DNA of 64,000 nt, from contig NZ_JAHHDS010000003.1 of NCBI RefSeq assembly GCF_019739195.1, positions 930,001 to 994,000 of the forward strand. Reading direction: 5' to 3'. Source of the DNA: Microcella sp. GTDB lineage: Bacteria; Actinomycetota; Actinomycetes; Actinomycetales; Microbacteriaceae. The stretch's first letter is position 1, and each line of letters starts with the position of its first letter. The notes beneath the pieces are model-generated. The model ran no database searches. It saw nothing but the letters and a program-made list of their open reading frames with translations, and was not told the origin of the DNA. A program made the position numbers and the translations under genes. Positions 52,928 through 61,110 of the stretch are shown here, piece by piece.

Positions 52928-53758
52928 ATGAGCCTCCGCAGTGCGCCGCCCCGATCGGGTCGCCCGACGCGGCTGCACAGCGCCGTCTTCCAGCCGATTG
53001 GCGACGAGGGCCGTGCCGCCCTGGTCGAGCGCCGCATCGCCGAGGCGATCATGGGTGGGGTGCTCTCGGCCGGCGAGCGACTGCCGGCCGAGCCCGAGCT
53101 CGCCGCGGCCATGGGCGTGGCGCCCGCCACGGCGCGCGAGGCGCTGCTCGTGCTGCGCGAGCGCGGCCTGATCGTCACGCGCCGCGGGCGCAATGGCGGC
53201 AGCTTCGTCGCCGACAGCGCCGACCCGGTGCAGTTCGCGACCCGTGCACTGCTCGACAGCTCTCGCGTCAGCCTGCGCGACGCCGGCCAGCACTACCTCG
53301 CGATCACCTCGGCCTGCGTCGACCTTGCCGCTCGCCGAGCCGACCCCAGTGAGATCGCCAGCATCCGCGCACGGCTAGAGCGCGTCGACGACCACGACCT
53401 CGCAGCGTGGCGGCGCGCTTCAGACGATGCCGTCATCGAGCTTGCAGCCCTCAGCCAGTCGGCGCGCCTCACGCGCGAGCAGATGAAGCTGCAGGGCGAG
53501 TTCTCCCCGCTGCTCGCCCTCATCGATACCGATGCCTCCAGCCGCAGCACGAACCGCGACCACTTGCTCGAGGTGCTGGGCGCCGTCGGCGCAGGAGACG
53601 CGGGGGCCGCGACCTCTGCTCTGCGCGACGGCACTCGCTTCATGATCGACTGGCTCATCGCCTACCGTGAACGACACGGAGCCACCATGACCGCCCCCGT
53701 CGCGACCGTGCCGGCTCCGCCGGCGCCGGCCACACCGACCCGCCCCGAAAGGAGCTGA
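52928..53758 (+). CDS. GntR/FadR-type transcriptional regulator
   Basis: 276 residues. ERRIAEAIMGGVLSAGERLP with ELAAAMGVAPATAREALLVL is the FadR-like winged helix; the FCD-like helical domain follows to about 245, and the last 25 residues are a Pro/Ala/Thr-rich tail. It probably represses or activates the divergent potA operon in response to a small ligand. The next gene, a Cache-domain protein, starts two bases after its stop. The start is uncertain: ATG at 52928 or GTG at 52910. Confidence 0.85.
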   Translation: MSLRSAPPRSGRPTRLHSAVFQPIGDEGRAALVERRIAEAIMGGVLSAGERLPAEPELAAAMGVAPATAREALLVLRERGLIVTRRGRNGGSFVADSADPVQFATRALLDSSRVSLRDAGQHYLAITSACVDLAARRADPSEIASIRARLERVDDHDLAAWRRASDDAVIELAALSQSARLTREQMKLQGEFSPLLALIDTDASSRSTNRDHLLEVLGAVGAGDAGAATSALRDGTRFMIDWLIAYRERHGATMTAPVATVPAPPAPATPTRPERS

Positions 53759-53760
53759 CC

Positions 53761-54480
53761 GTGAGTATCCACCCCATGACGCCCGCGTCGAGCACCGCCG
53801 CCGAGCATCCGGTCGAGCTCGTGACCGAGTACTTCGCCCGCGCCATCGATGCGCTGGCTGACTGGCGCGAGAAGCTGGCCGCCGAAATCAATGCGGCTCG
53901 AGCGGATGCTCCGCTCACGACCGACCGCCTCGACGAGCTCGTCGAGCCCTCGGCCCTGCGGCTCTTCGACACCGTCGACCTGCCCGTCTACGGATCGGGC
54001 TTCATCGCGGCGCTCGACTGGCTGGCCGACGCGAACAGCCACCTCGCCTGGTGGCAGGGGCCCGAGCGGGCACAGCTCGTGCTGGCCGCGCAGTCGGTCA
54101 ACAAAGAGCACATCGACTACAGCGAGCTTGAGTGGTACCGCGTACCGCACGAAACCGGTGAGCCGCACGTCGCCGGTCCGTATGTCGACTACCTCTGCAG
54201 CGACGAATACACGATCACCGTGGCCGCGCCCGTGCACATCAACGAGGTGTTCGTCGGCGCCGTCGCTCTCGACCTGCTCATCGATCGGGTCGAACGCGAT
54301 CTCACGCCACGCCTCGCAGCGTTCGGCGGCGACATCTCGATCGTCAACGGCGTGGGGCGGGTGCTGCTCTCGACGAGCCCCGCGCGCGCGACCGGTGACA
54401 CGATTCGCGGCGACGATCTCGATGCCTTCGAGCGGTTCGCGTGCCCGGGCATGGCGCTCGACGTTCTCATCGCTCGCTGA
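53761..54480 (+). CDS. Stand-alone Cache/PDC-like sensor protein
   Basis: 239 residues from GTG with an AAAGGAG site. YVDYLCSDEYTITVAAPVHI and VGAVALDLLIDRVERDL are typical of the ligand pocket and last strand of Cache (PDC) domains. There is no signal peptide or membrane helix, so it is cytoplasmic, unlike most Cache proteins. Co-transcribed with GntR and opposite the importer, it may sense the imported compound for the regulator (inference). Confidence 0.75.
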   Translation: MSIHPMTPASSTAAEHPVELVTEYFARAIDALADWREKLAAEINAARADAPLTTDRLDELVEPSALRLFDTVDLPVYGSGFIAALDWLADANSHLAWWQGPERAQLVLAAQSVNKEHIDYSELEWYRVPHETGEPHVAGPYVDYLCSDEYTITVAAPVHINEVFVGAVALDLLIDRVERDLTPRLAAFGGDISIVNGVGRVLLSTSPARATGDTIRGDDLDAFERFACPGMALDVLIAR

Positions 54481-54522
54481 GAACTGTTCCGTCTCTTCCG
54501 CGGCGCCTGGCACACTGAGTGC

Positions 54523-54801
54523 ATGTCGTCGTGGACCTTCCTGACCCACCATGCGCACGTGTTGCTCGAGGTTGCGAAGAATCCCGATGCCACGGTGCAG
54601 CAGCTCGCCGACGAGATCGGCATCTCGACGCGGTCGACCGTCACGATCCTCGGCGATCTCGCGGCCACCGGCTACCTCGAGCGCGAACGCCGGGGCCGGC
54701 GCAACCACTACTCGGTGGTTCCGACGGCGCCGCTCCGGCATCCGTCGAATGCGGGGCACACGGTCGGCGAACTGATCTCGGCGCTGGCTGAGCTGCGCTG
54801 A
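54523..54801 (+). CDS. Small winged-helix DNA-binding protein
   Basis: 92 residues. ATVQQLADEIGISTRSTVTI and LAATGYLERERRGRRNHYSV are a helix-turn-helix and wing of the MarR/ArsR type. No extra sensor domain. The ATG lacks a ribosome site; CACACT is six bases before it. A regulator with no obvious target. Confidence 0.8.
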   Translation: MSSWTFLTHHAHVLLEVAKNPDATVQQLADEIGISTRSTVTILGDLAATGYLERERRGRRNHYSVVPTAPLRHPSNAGHTVGELISALAELR

Positions 54802-54827
54802 GCACCTGAAACGGTCTCGCCCGGCAG

Positions 54828-54833
54828 TAGGCT
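54828..54833 (+). promoter_or_regulatory. -10 box of leaderless 46-residue gene
   Basis: TAGGCT, six bases before the ATG at 54840. Confidence 0.45.
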
Positions 54834-54839
54834 CGCACC

Positions 54840-54980
54840 ATGTCAGATCACGATGAGCGCCCCGTCGGCTTCATGGGCCGCGTGCGCAACATGAAGGTTC
54901 TCACCTGGGTGCTCATCCTCGGCCTCGTCGGGCTCACGGTGAGCGGCACGACCCTGCTGTTCGTACTACTCAACACCTAG
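54840..54980 (+). CDS. 46-residue single-pass membrane protein
   Basis: A short charged N-terminus (MSDHDERPVGFMGRVRNMK) precedes one hydrophobic helix (residues about 20-44) and the end LLNT. It has the TAGGCT-N6-ATG leaderless layout seen across the window, and codon bias fits neighbouring genes. Function unknown. It is too short for most gene finders. Confidence 0.6.
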   Translation: MSDHDERPVGFMGRVRNMKVLTWVLILGLVGLTVSGTTLLFVLLNT

Positions 54981-55019
54981 GCCGCACGTACGGGTGCGGT
55001 TCAAGCACCGCACGACCGC

Positions 55020-55292
55020 TCAGCCGAGTATGACGGCCTTCTTTGCCTCGAACTCTTCAGGGGTGAGGATGCCCGCATCGCGCAGCTCGCCCAACTGCTT
55101 GAGCTGCTCGAGAGTTGCGCTCATGTCGTTCGCTGGCCCAGCAGGCGCGGCCGCGGGCGCGGGGGCCGGAGCTGCGGCGGCCGCCGGAGCTGCAGCCGTG
55201 GCCTGCGCCCACTTCGCGTGCTGGCGACGCTGAACCTTGCCGTGCACCGAACTGGCGACGGCGGCGTGGGTGGCAGTGCGAAGCAGTCTCAT
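55020..55292 (-). CDS. SHOCT-domain protein
   Basis: 90 residues. A basic N-terminus, an Ala/Pro linker (about 35-54), and the SHOCT helix pair LEQLKQLGELRDAGILTPEE (61-80) at the C-terminus. SHOCT domains mediate oligomer or membrane-associated assembly. AAGGAC-type ribosome site. It starts two bases after the DUF6325 gene stop; these two families are commonly paired. Confidence 0.85.
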   Translation of the reverse strand: MRLLRTATHAAVASSVHGKVQRRQHAKWAQATAAAPAAAAAPAPAPAAAPAGPANDMSATLEQLKQLGELRDAGILTPEEFEAKKAVILG

Positions 55293-55294
55293 GG

Positions 55295-55741
55295 TCAGTC
55301 CTTCTCAGTCTCATCGATCGCGGCGACCAGCGCCTCGACCTCGATCGGTCCTTCGGCGAGCAAGACGGCGCCCTCGTTCTGCCAGGCGGCGAGCGCCGAG
55401 ATCATCGACAACTCTTCGTAGATGACGACGACGGCGACCGCGCCCGGCGACATCGCCTCGCCGATCTCGTGAATGTCGTCGTCGTCGAGCAGGTACGAGG
55501 CGGCACCGTCGAAGAACGCCATGTCAACGCCGTCGATCTCGCCGAGGTCGTGGGCGGGAGTCGTCACGACCTCACCATCGCTGCCCTTGGTGAGGAACTC
55601 GATGTCGAGCACGAGGATGCGCGCAGCATCCGACAGTTCGACAATGCGGCGGAAGCCCGCCCCCGTGACCTTTCCGTCAGGGAACTCGATGACGACGTAG
55701 TCGATCGGTCCGAGGCGCTCGTACTCGTCTGCAGTGGCCAT
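55295..55741 (-). CDS. DUF6325 family protein
   Basis: 148 residues. GPIDYVVIEFPDGKVTGAGF opens the domain; LVLDIEFLTKGSDGEV and SPGAVAVVVIYEELSM match DUF1269/DUF6325-type membrane-potential or stress proteins. An AAGGAG ribosome site sets the ATG at 55741. It is divergent from a sigma-factor gene, so both may be in one stress circuit (inference). Confidence 0.82.
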   Translation of the reverse strand: MATADEYERLGPIDYVVIEFPDGKVTGAGFRRIVELSDAARILVLDIEFLTKGSDGEVVTTPAHDLGEIDGVDMAFFDGAASYLLDDDDIHEIGEAMSPGAVAVVVIYEELSMISALAAWQNEGAVLLAEGPIEVEALVAAIDETEKD

Positions 55742-55867
55742 GGCGGCTCCTTCGCTCGCGCTCAGCGTAGCCATGCTCAGCACTGCGATACCAGGCTTCG
55801 AGGCTGTGAACTGAGCACGGGTTTCTGCCGGCTGACATCTCGACGACGCTGCCGGACATGGTGCAGT

Positions 55868-56431
55868 GTGAGCACCGTGACCGACGCCGAGCGCGAGCAG
55901 CGCTTCCGCACGCTCGCCGAGCAGATTCTCGAGCCCGTGCGGCGTTATCTGGCACGTCGCACCGACGCCGCGACCGCCGACGATGTGCTCAGCGAGACGA
56001 TGCTCGTCTGCTGGCGGCGCCTCGATGACGTGCCGGCTGGTGACGAGGCCGTGCCGTGGGCCTTCGTCGTCGCGCGCAACCTGCTCGCCAACGCGCAGCG
56101 CGCCGAGCGACGCCGCGGCCGGTTGACCGCCAAGATCATCGCGCTCGACCCGCCTGCAGCCGTCGTCGAGTTCTCGGCCGACGAGAGCGGCTCTGACGCG
56201 GTGCGGGATGCCCTCGCGCAGCTGCGCCGCGACGATGCCGAGCTGCTGCGCCTCTGGGCGTGGGAAGGCCTCGAGACTCCGCAGCTGGCGACCGTGCTCG
56301 GCATCAGTGCGAACGCCGCCGCCCTCAGGTTGAGCCGGGCAAAGGCGAGACTGAAGACCGAACTGCTGACATCGGCGCCGCCTGCCGGACATGTCGAGAC
56401 AGAGGAAGGGAGCACCGATGCGCGACGATGA
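55868..56431 (+). CDS. ECF-type RNA polymerase sigma factor
   Basis: 187 residues. Region 2 (about 20-85, ARRTDAATADDVLSETMLVC, then AVPWAFVVARNLLAN) and region 4 (about 130-180, GLETPQLATVLGISANAAAL RLSRAK-like) make an ECF sigma-70 protein. It recruits RNA polymerase to its own promoter set, perhaps including itself. GTG at 55868 or 55877. The last 14 bases overlap the following membrane-protein gene. Confidence 0.88.
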   Translation: MSTVTDAEREQRFRTLAEQILEPVRRYLARRTDAATADDVLSETMLVCWRRLDDVPAGDEAVPWAFVVARNLLANAQRAERRRGRLTAKIIALDPPAAVVEFSADESGSDAVRDALAQLRRDDAELLRLWAWEGLETPQLATVLGISANAAALRLSRAKARLKTELLTSAPPAGHVETEEGSTDARR

Positions 56432-57020
56432 CCGCCTGCTGCGCGAGCAGCTGGCCAACGCCGACCCCGCACGCGACCTCGCTCCCCTCCCGCCGACGTG
56501 GCTCGACCACAGGATGGAGCAGCTCATGACCGACCAGACCCCCCTCGCACCGACCGCCGACGTTCGCCGCAGCCCCGCGATGCGCATCTGGGTGCCGATC
56601 GCGATCGCCGGCACCGCGGCCGCTGCGGCGGTGGCGATCGCCGTGCCGCTCATGCTGGGCGGCACCCCCAGCGTCGAACAGCTCGCGCTGCCCGAGGGTG
56701 GCGGACTCGCAAGCGGCAGCTGCCTGGCAGTGACCCCGGAGGGGCTGCTCGACCAGGAACAAGCCTTCGCCGCACGCGTGCTGACTGTCGAGGGCGATGT
56801 CGTGACGTTCGAGGTGACCGAGCGCTTCGCAGGCGAGGTCGCCGACCGAGTGACCGTGCCGCAGGTCGATGAACTGACGAGTGACTTCTCGCTCGTGCCG
56901 TTCGCGGCGGGCGACACCGTGCTCGTGGTCGCCACCGACGGCACCGTCACCGGATGCGGGCTCAGCGGTGCCGATACCGCCGAGTTGCGCGCTGTCTACG
57001 ACGCGGCGTTCGGCAGCTGA
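56418..57020 (+). CDS. Putative anti-sigma-like membrane protein
   Basis: 200 residues. A cytoplasmic N-terminal part (1-50), one membrane helix (about 55-80: VPIAIAGTAAAAAVAIAVPL), then an extracytoplasmic beta-rich domain with two cysteines. This layout and overlap with the sigma gene suggest an anti-sigma factor that holds the sigma until a signal appears; no zinc motif (HxxxCxxC) is seen, so the call is by context. GGGAG ribosome site. Confidence 0.7.
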   Translation: MRDDDRLLREQLANADPARDLAPLPPTWLDHRMEQLMTDQTPLAPTADVRRSPAMRIWVPIAIAGTAAAAAVAIAVPLMLGGTPSVEQLALPEGGGLASGSCLAVTPEGLLDQEQAFAARVLTVEGDVVTFEVTERFAGEVADRVTVPQVDELTSDFSLVPFAAGDTVLVVATDGTVTGCGLSGADTAELRAVYDAAFGS

Positions 57021-57116
57021 GCGCATCTGCCGGCGGTGGGCCGTTCGCCTCTATGTGGCGACGGCCCGCCGGGTATACGGTGAGCCCAATTCGCTCCGCA
57101 ACGAAAGGCGCAGCCC

Positions 57117-57515
57117 GTGATCCGCTTCCTCATCCGCCTGGCCATCTACGTCGGCACGGCCGCCCTCGCGCTGTTCGTCGCCTCGTTGCTGCTGCCCGGG
57201 TTCGGGCTCTCGGCCTCGGGGTTCATCATCGCTGTAGCGGTGTTCGCGATCGCGCAGAGTATCTTGACCCCCTTCATCGTGAACATGGCGCGCAAGTACG
57301 CACCCGCCGTGCTCGGCGGCATCGGGCTGGTCTCGACGTTCGTGGCGCTACTGCTCGCGAGCCTCTTTCCGGGCGGCATCACGCTGAGCGGCATCGACAC
57401 GTGGGTGCTCGCGAGCCTCATCGTCTGGCTCATCACGGCGCTCGGCGGCTGGCTGCTGCCGCTGCTCTTCTTGCGCGGCAAACTCGCCGACTCGAGCGCC
57501 GCCGCGAAGCCCTGA
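57117..57515 (+). CDS. Phage-holin-family (PF04020-type) membrane protein
   Basis: 132 residues with four hydrophobic helices; IRFLIRLAIYVGTAALALFV and GFIIAVAVFAIAQSILTPFI follow the four-helix holin-family pattern. Such chromosomal proteins are not phage-derived. Function unknown. GTG start with AAAGG upstream; TATACG at 57074-57079 may be its -10. Confidence 0.82.
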   Translation: MIRFLIRLAIYVGTAALALFVASLLLPGFGLSASGFIIAVAVFAIAQSILTPFIVNMARKYAPAVLGGIGLVSTFVALLLASLFPGGITLSGIDTWVLASLIVWLITALGGWLLPLLFLRGKLADSSAAAKP

Positions 57516-57651
57516 CCTGCGCCGTCGGCCCAGAAAACGATCAGCCTGCGCCGAGTGCAGGGTCGGCGTGCATCCAGGTGACCGTTCTACGCTGAGTCTG
57601 CGGAGAGGACGCCGTTCGACGCTCCCCCGCCATCGCGTGAAGGGAACCGCT

Positions 57652-58242
57652 ATGCGCAGCTCGTCCTCCTCCAACGGCTTCGACCTTCGAGAGGCCGTCG
57701 AGAACCTCCGCGACGCGTTCACGCCTCGCAACGGGTCGCGGGGCGCTACCGCCCACGGCGATCTGCGCACCGCGATTCTCGCCGCGCTCGCCCACGACGC
57801 GAAGAATGGCCACCAGGTCATGCAGGCGATCACCGCCGCCAGTGGCGGTTCGTGGATGCCCGCCGCGAGCGAGGTCTACCCGATGCTGCAGCTGCTCACT
57901 GATGAGGGTCTCGTCAGCACGCGGCACGACGGCGAGCGCACGGTCTACACGCTCACCGACGCGGGCCGCGAGGCCGCCGCTGCTGCCGCCGAAGCGCACG
58001 ACAGCGAGCACGAGGCTTGGAGCCGCCCCGACTGGAGCATGAGCGACTTCACCGACCGCATGAGCGGACGCTGGAACGACCACTGGAACGAGCGCACCTC
58101 GGCCGTGCCGCGCGCCGGAGCCAAGCTCGCGCAGGCCGCCGCGCAGGTCACCCAGAGCGGCACGCGCGAGCAGCAAGAGCGCGCCGCGGCGCTGCTCGAC
58201 CAGACGCGCAAGGCGCTCTACGCCATCCTCGCTGAAGACTGA
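57652..58242 (+). CDS. PadR-family transcriptional regulator
   Basis: 196 residues. LRTAILAALAHDAKNGHQVM and SEVYPMLQLLTDEGLVST with VYTLTDAGRE are the PadR winged helix (about 38-115); the acidic, Trp-rich C-terminus is the dimer region. AAGGGA ribosome site. TACGCT at about 57589 may be the -10 box. It is three bases before the AarF-type kinase gene and may control it. Confidence 0.87.
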   Translation: MRSSSSSNGFDLREAVENLRDAFTPRNGSRGATAHGDLRTAILAALAHDAKNGHQVMQAITAASGGSWMPAASEVYPMLQLLTDEGLVSTRHDGERTVYTLTDAGREAAAAAAEAHDSEHEAWSRPDWSMSDFTDRMSGRWNDHWNERTSAVPRAGAKLAQAAAQVTQSGTREQQERAAALLDQTRKALYAILAED

Positions 58243-58245
58243 GTC

Positions 58246-59937
58246 GTGCCGAATGAGGGCGTGAACCGCGCTCCGACGAACGACCCGGCGCTGAAGGCGC
58301 GCTACCGCCGCATCATGCGCTTCGCCGCGCGCGCCTTTGCGCAGGCCTGGTGGTTCGAGCTCGTGCTGCCGCGGTTCGGCTTGGCGCGATTCGCGGCGAA
58401 GGGGCGCATCCGTCGCCTGCAGAAGCTCGCCCGGCGGTTTCACGACCTCGCCGTCGATCTCGGCGGGCTCATGATCAAGGTCGGGCAGTTCATGTCGTCG
58501 CGCCTCGACATCTTGCCTCCTGAGATCACCCGCGAGCTCGAGGGGCTGCAAGACGAGGTCGCGCCCGAAAACTTCGCGCGCATCGTCGAGCAGCTCGAGC
58601 GCGAACTCGGCATGCCGCTTGAGCGGGCCTTCGCGCACATCGAGCCCGTGCCGATCGCCGCAGCCTCGCTCGGCCAGGCGCACCGCGCTCGGCTCTCACC
58701 CGGCCTTGCGGCCGACGAGGGCTTCGAGAGTGTCGTCATCAAGGTGCTGCGCCCCGGCATCGAGCCCGTCGTCGAGGTCGACCTCGCGGCACTGCGCCGT
58801 GTCGGCCGCTGGGCGTCACGCGTGAAACTCATCAACCGCCGTGCCGACGCCCCCGCGCTCGTCGAAGAGTTCGCGACGACGAGCCTCGAAGAGATCGACT
58901 ATGTGCACGAGGCGATCAACGTCGAGCGGTTCGCGCGCGACTTCGCCGACGACCCGCGCGTCGGCACCCCGGTCGTCGTCTGGGAGCGCAGCGCGCGCCG
59001 CGTGCTGACGCTGAGCGATGTCACCGCGATCAAGATCACCGATGTTGCGGGCCTGCAGGCGGCGGGCATCGATCCCAACGCCGTCGCTGCAGAGCTGGCG
59101 CGCGCGACCTTCGAGCAGATCTTCGTCGCCGGCTTCTTCCACGCCGACCCGCACCCCGGCAACATTTTCGTCACGCCCGATGCCGAGCACGGCTTCGCCC
59201 TCACGTACATCGACTTCGGCATGATGGGCGAGATCACCGACGAGCTCAAGGCCGGCCTGCAGCAGTTCATCTTCGCCGTGGCCTCGCGCGATGCGCGCGG
59301 CTGGGTCGTGGCGACGCAGCGCCTCGGCGTGCTACTGCCCTCGGCCGACACGGTCGAGCTCGAGCGCGCCATCACTGCCCTCTTCGACCGCTTCGGCGGA
59401 ATGGGCGTCGCCGAGCTCACCCGCATCGATCCGCGGGAACTCGAGCAGTTCGCCCTACAGTTCAGTGAGTTGCTGCGCGCCCTGCCGTTCCAGCTGCCCG
59501 AGAGCTTCTTGCTGCTCGTGCGCACCATCTCGCTCATCTCGGGCGTGACGAGCGCCCTCAACCGCGACTTCAACATGTGGGACGCCGTCGACCCCTTCGC
59601 CCGCACTCTGCTCAACGGCGGCGGAGCATCCACGGTGCGCTCGGTCGGTCGCGAGGCGCTCGCGATCGTCTCAGCTCTCGCCCGATTGCCCCAGCGGGTG
59701 GATGCTCTCGCCACGCGCATCGACCGCGGCGAGCTCGCCGTGCGCAGCCCCGAAGTCGAGCAGCGACTGCGCGTACTCGACGCGAGTCAACGCCGCACCA
59801 CCTCGGCGATCCTCTTCGCGGCGCTGCTCATCGGCGGCGTGCTGCTGCGCGAGTCGGATGAGGTGCTCAGCTGGGTGCTGCTCGGTGCGTCAGCCTTCCC
59901 GCTCCTCCACGTGATCGCGCCCTGGCGGCTGCGGTAG
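58246..59937 (+). CDS. ABC1/AarF (UbiB-like) atypical kinase
   Basis: 563 residues. The KxGQ-like motif in the N-terminal extension (GGLMIKVGQFMSSRLDIL), PIAAASLGQAHRARL, VVIKVLRPGIEP, and FHADPHPGNIF plus YIDFGMMG are the atypical-kinase loop and Mg site of the UbiB/ADCK family. Two helices near the C-terminus (about 515-560) anchor it in the membrane. It supports quinone or lipid metabolism as an ATPase. GTG at 58246 or 58261. Confidence 0.9.
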   Translation: MPNEGVNRAPTNDPALKARYRRIMRFAARAFAQAWWFELVLPRFGLARFAAKGRIRRLQKLARRFHDLAVDLGGLMIKVGQFMSSRLDILPPEITRELEGLQDEVAPENFARIVEQLERELGMPLERAFAHIEPVPIAAASLGQAHRARLSPGLAADEGFESVVIKVLRPGIEPVVEVDLAALRRVGRWASRVKLINRRADAPALVEEFATTSLEEIDYVHEAINVERFARDFADDPRVGTPVVVWERSARRVLTLSDVTAIKITDVAGLQAAGIDPNAVAAELARATFEQIFVAGFFHADPHPGNIFVTPDAEHGFALTYIDFGMMGEITDELKAGLQQFIFAVASRDARGWVVATQRLGVLLPSADTVELERAITALFDRFGGMGVAELTRIDPRELEQFALQFSELLRALPFQLPESFLLLVRTISLISGVTSALNRDFNMWDAVDPFARTLLNGGGASTVRSVGREALAIVSALARLPQRVDALATRIDRGELAVRSPEVEQRLRVLDASQRRTTSAILFAALLIGGVLLRESDEVLSWVLLGASAFPLLHVIAPWRLR

Positions 59938-59951
59938 CCCGCGGCCAGCGG

Positions 59952-60293
59952 TCACATTCCCCAGTCGTACTGGTCGAGGTCCATGACGTCGGCGACGTCT
60001 TCGCTCCACTCCGGGCGATCGGGATCGAGCTCTTTCGTGCGCGACTCGAGAATCTCGACCATGCGCGAGTCGGCCAGATCGATGTCGAGGTCGGCGGTCG
60101 GCACCGAAAGAATCTGGCTTGCTGGTCCGATCAGAATGTGTGCGACACCCTTGCCGAACTCTTCGGTGAACGCCGGCAGAATGATCAGGTCAGAAGTATT
60201 GTGGTGCGACAACGCACGGGCGTAACGCAGCACCGCCTTGCACACCTGGTCGCTGATGATGATGGATCCGCCAGAGTAGTAGAGCTTTCTCAT
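59952..60293 (-). CDS. Small hypothetical protein (YSGG family)
   Basis: 113 residues. MRKLYYSGGSIIISDQVCKA and VAHILIGPASQILSV resemble, in order and spacing, the partner proteins at 43420 (YGGQEYIVP, ADLLIHPGVSIGLI). The C-terminus is acidic and ends LDQYDWGM. It is a conserved Microbacteriaceae type without function. The ATG at 60293 has AAGGG directly against it, so the start is not certain. Confidence 0.65.
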   Translation of the reverse strand: MRKLYYSGGSIIISDQVCKAVLRYARALSHHNTSDLIILPAFTEEFGKGVAHILIGPASQILSVPTADLDIDLADSRMVEILESRTKELDPDRPEWSEDVADVMDLDQYDWGM

Positions 60294-60375
60294 CCCTTCA
60301 CCGTGGCCCAAACCTCGGTCTTCCGTCAGCCCCTTGCATGACGCATCTGAGCGGGGCATAATCCCGCGGTCACCC

Positions 60376-60975
60376 TCACTCCGCTTCACTGCCGCAGTCG
60401 CGCAACGCCGGTCGATCGAAGGGCGGCACGGGGCGAGCATCCGCGTCATCGATTGTCGTCGCTTCCCCATTGCGGGCGATGTCGTCGATGAGCCACTCCA
60501 TCTCGAGAATCTCGCGCCGTTGCGCCTCGCTGATCTCGACCGCGAGTTCGCACACGCGAACGTCGGTGAGGCCAGCGCGTTCCGAGCGCGTGATCGCAAG
60601 CGAGTGGTGCGGAATCATGGCACTCAGATAGTCAGAGTCGTCGACCGAAACCTGACTACGGTCGAGTGCGATGCCCCCGCCGAGCGCGAGCACGCTCACG
60701 AGCACGACCACGATGTTGGCGCGCGTACTGCGATACATGTGTAGCATCCACGCGAGCATGACGAGGCCCATCGTGCCGCCCATCGTCAAGGCCATGAAGA
60801 CACGGCTCTCACTGAAGCGCACGTGACTCCACTCCCAGGTGCCGGCATACATCGTCGCGTACATCACGACCGTGCCCGACAGCACCATCGCGGCGAATCG
60901 CCAGTAGTGCTTGACCGGCGCTTTCTCGTCGGTGCTCTCGTCGTCGTGGTGACGGTCGTCGTTCTCCGTCGGCAT
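60376..60975 (-). CDS. DUF305 membrane protein
   Basis: 199 residues. Three helices (about 26-45, 60-80, 87-103) lead to a C-terminal DUF305 domain with DSDYLSAMIPHHSLAITRSE, whose two His are a likely metal site (copper-type). Members are found near copper or stress genes. GGGGAG ribosome site. Confidence 0.85.
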   Translation of the reverse strand: MPTENDDRHHDDESTDEKAPVKHYWRFAAMVLSGTVVMYATMYAGTWEWSHVRFSESRVFMALTMGGTMGLVMLAWMLHMYRSTRANIVVVLVSVLALGGGIALDRSQVSVDDSDYLSAMIPHHSLAITRSERAGLTDVRVCELAVEISEAQRREILEMEWLIDDIARNGEATTIDDADARPVPPFDRPALRDCGSEAE

Positions 60976-61011
60976 GACCTGCTCCCCTCAATCGGTGCGC
61001 ACAGTGGCGCG

Positions 61012-61110
61012 ATGCCGCACTACGGTAAGAGCTTCTCGAGAGTCGAGGAAGACCTCGACAACGATCCACTGGGCTGGTATCGACGAAGGCGAGGTCACTC
61101 CTGTGACTGA
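61012..61110 (+). CDS. Possible 32-residue small ORF
   Basis: ATG at 61012 in the 119-base gap between two minus-strand genes, ending with TGA at 61110 inside the PAP2 3' end. It is rich in charged residues (VEEDLDNDPLGWYRRRRG). No ribosome site or -10 box at the right distance; it may be spurious. Confidence 0.25.
   Translation: MPHYGKSFSRVEEDLDNDPLGWYRRRRGHSCD

Noticed and set aside
57117-57515. Holin-family gene as a sign of prophage
   Set aside because: No other phage gene, integrase or attachment repeat is near; this family is a usual chromosomal gene in actinobacteria.
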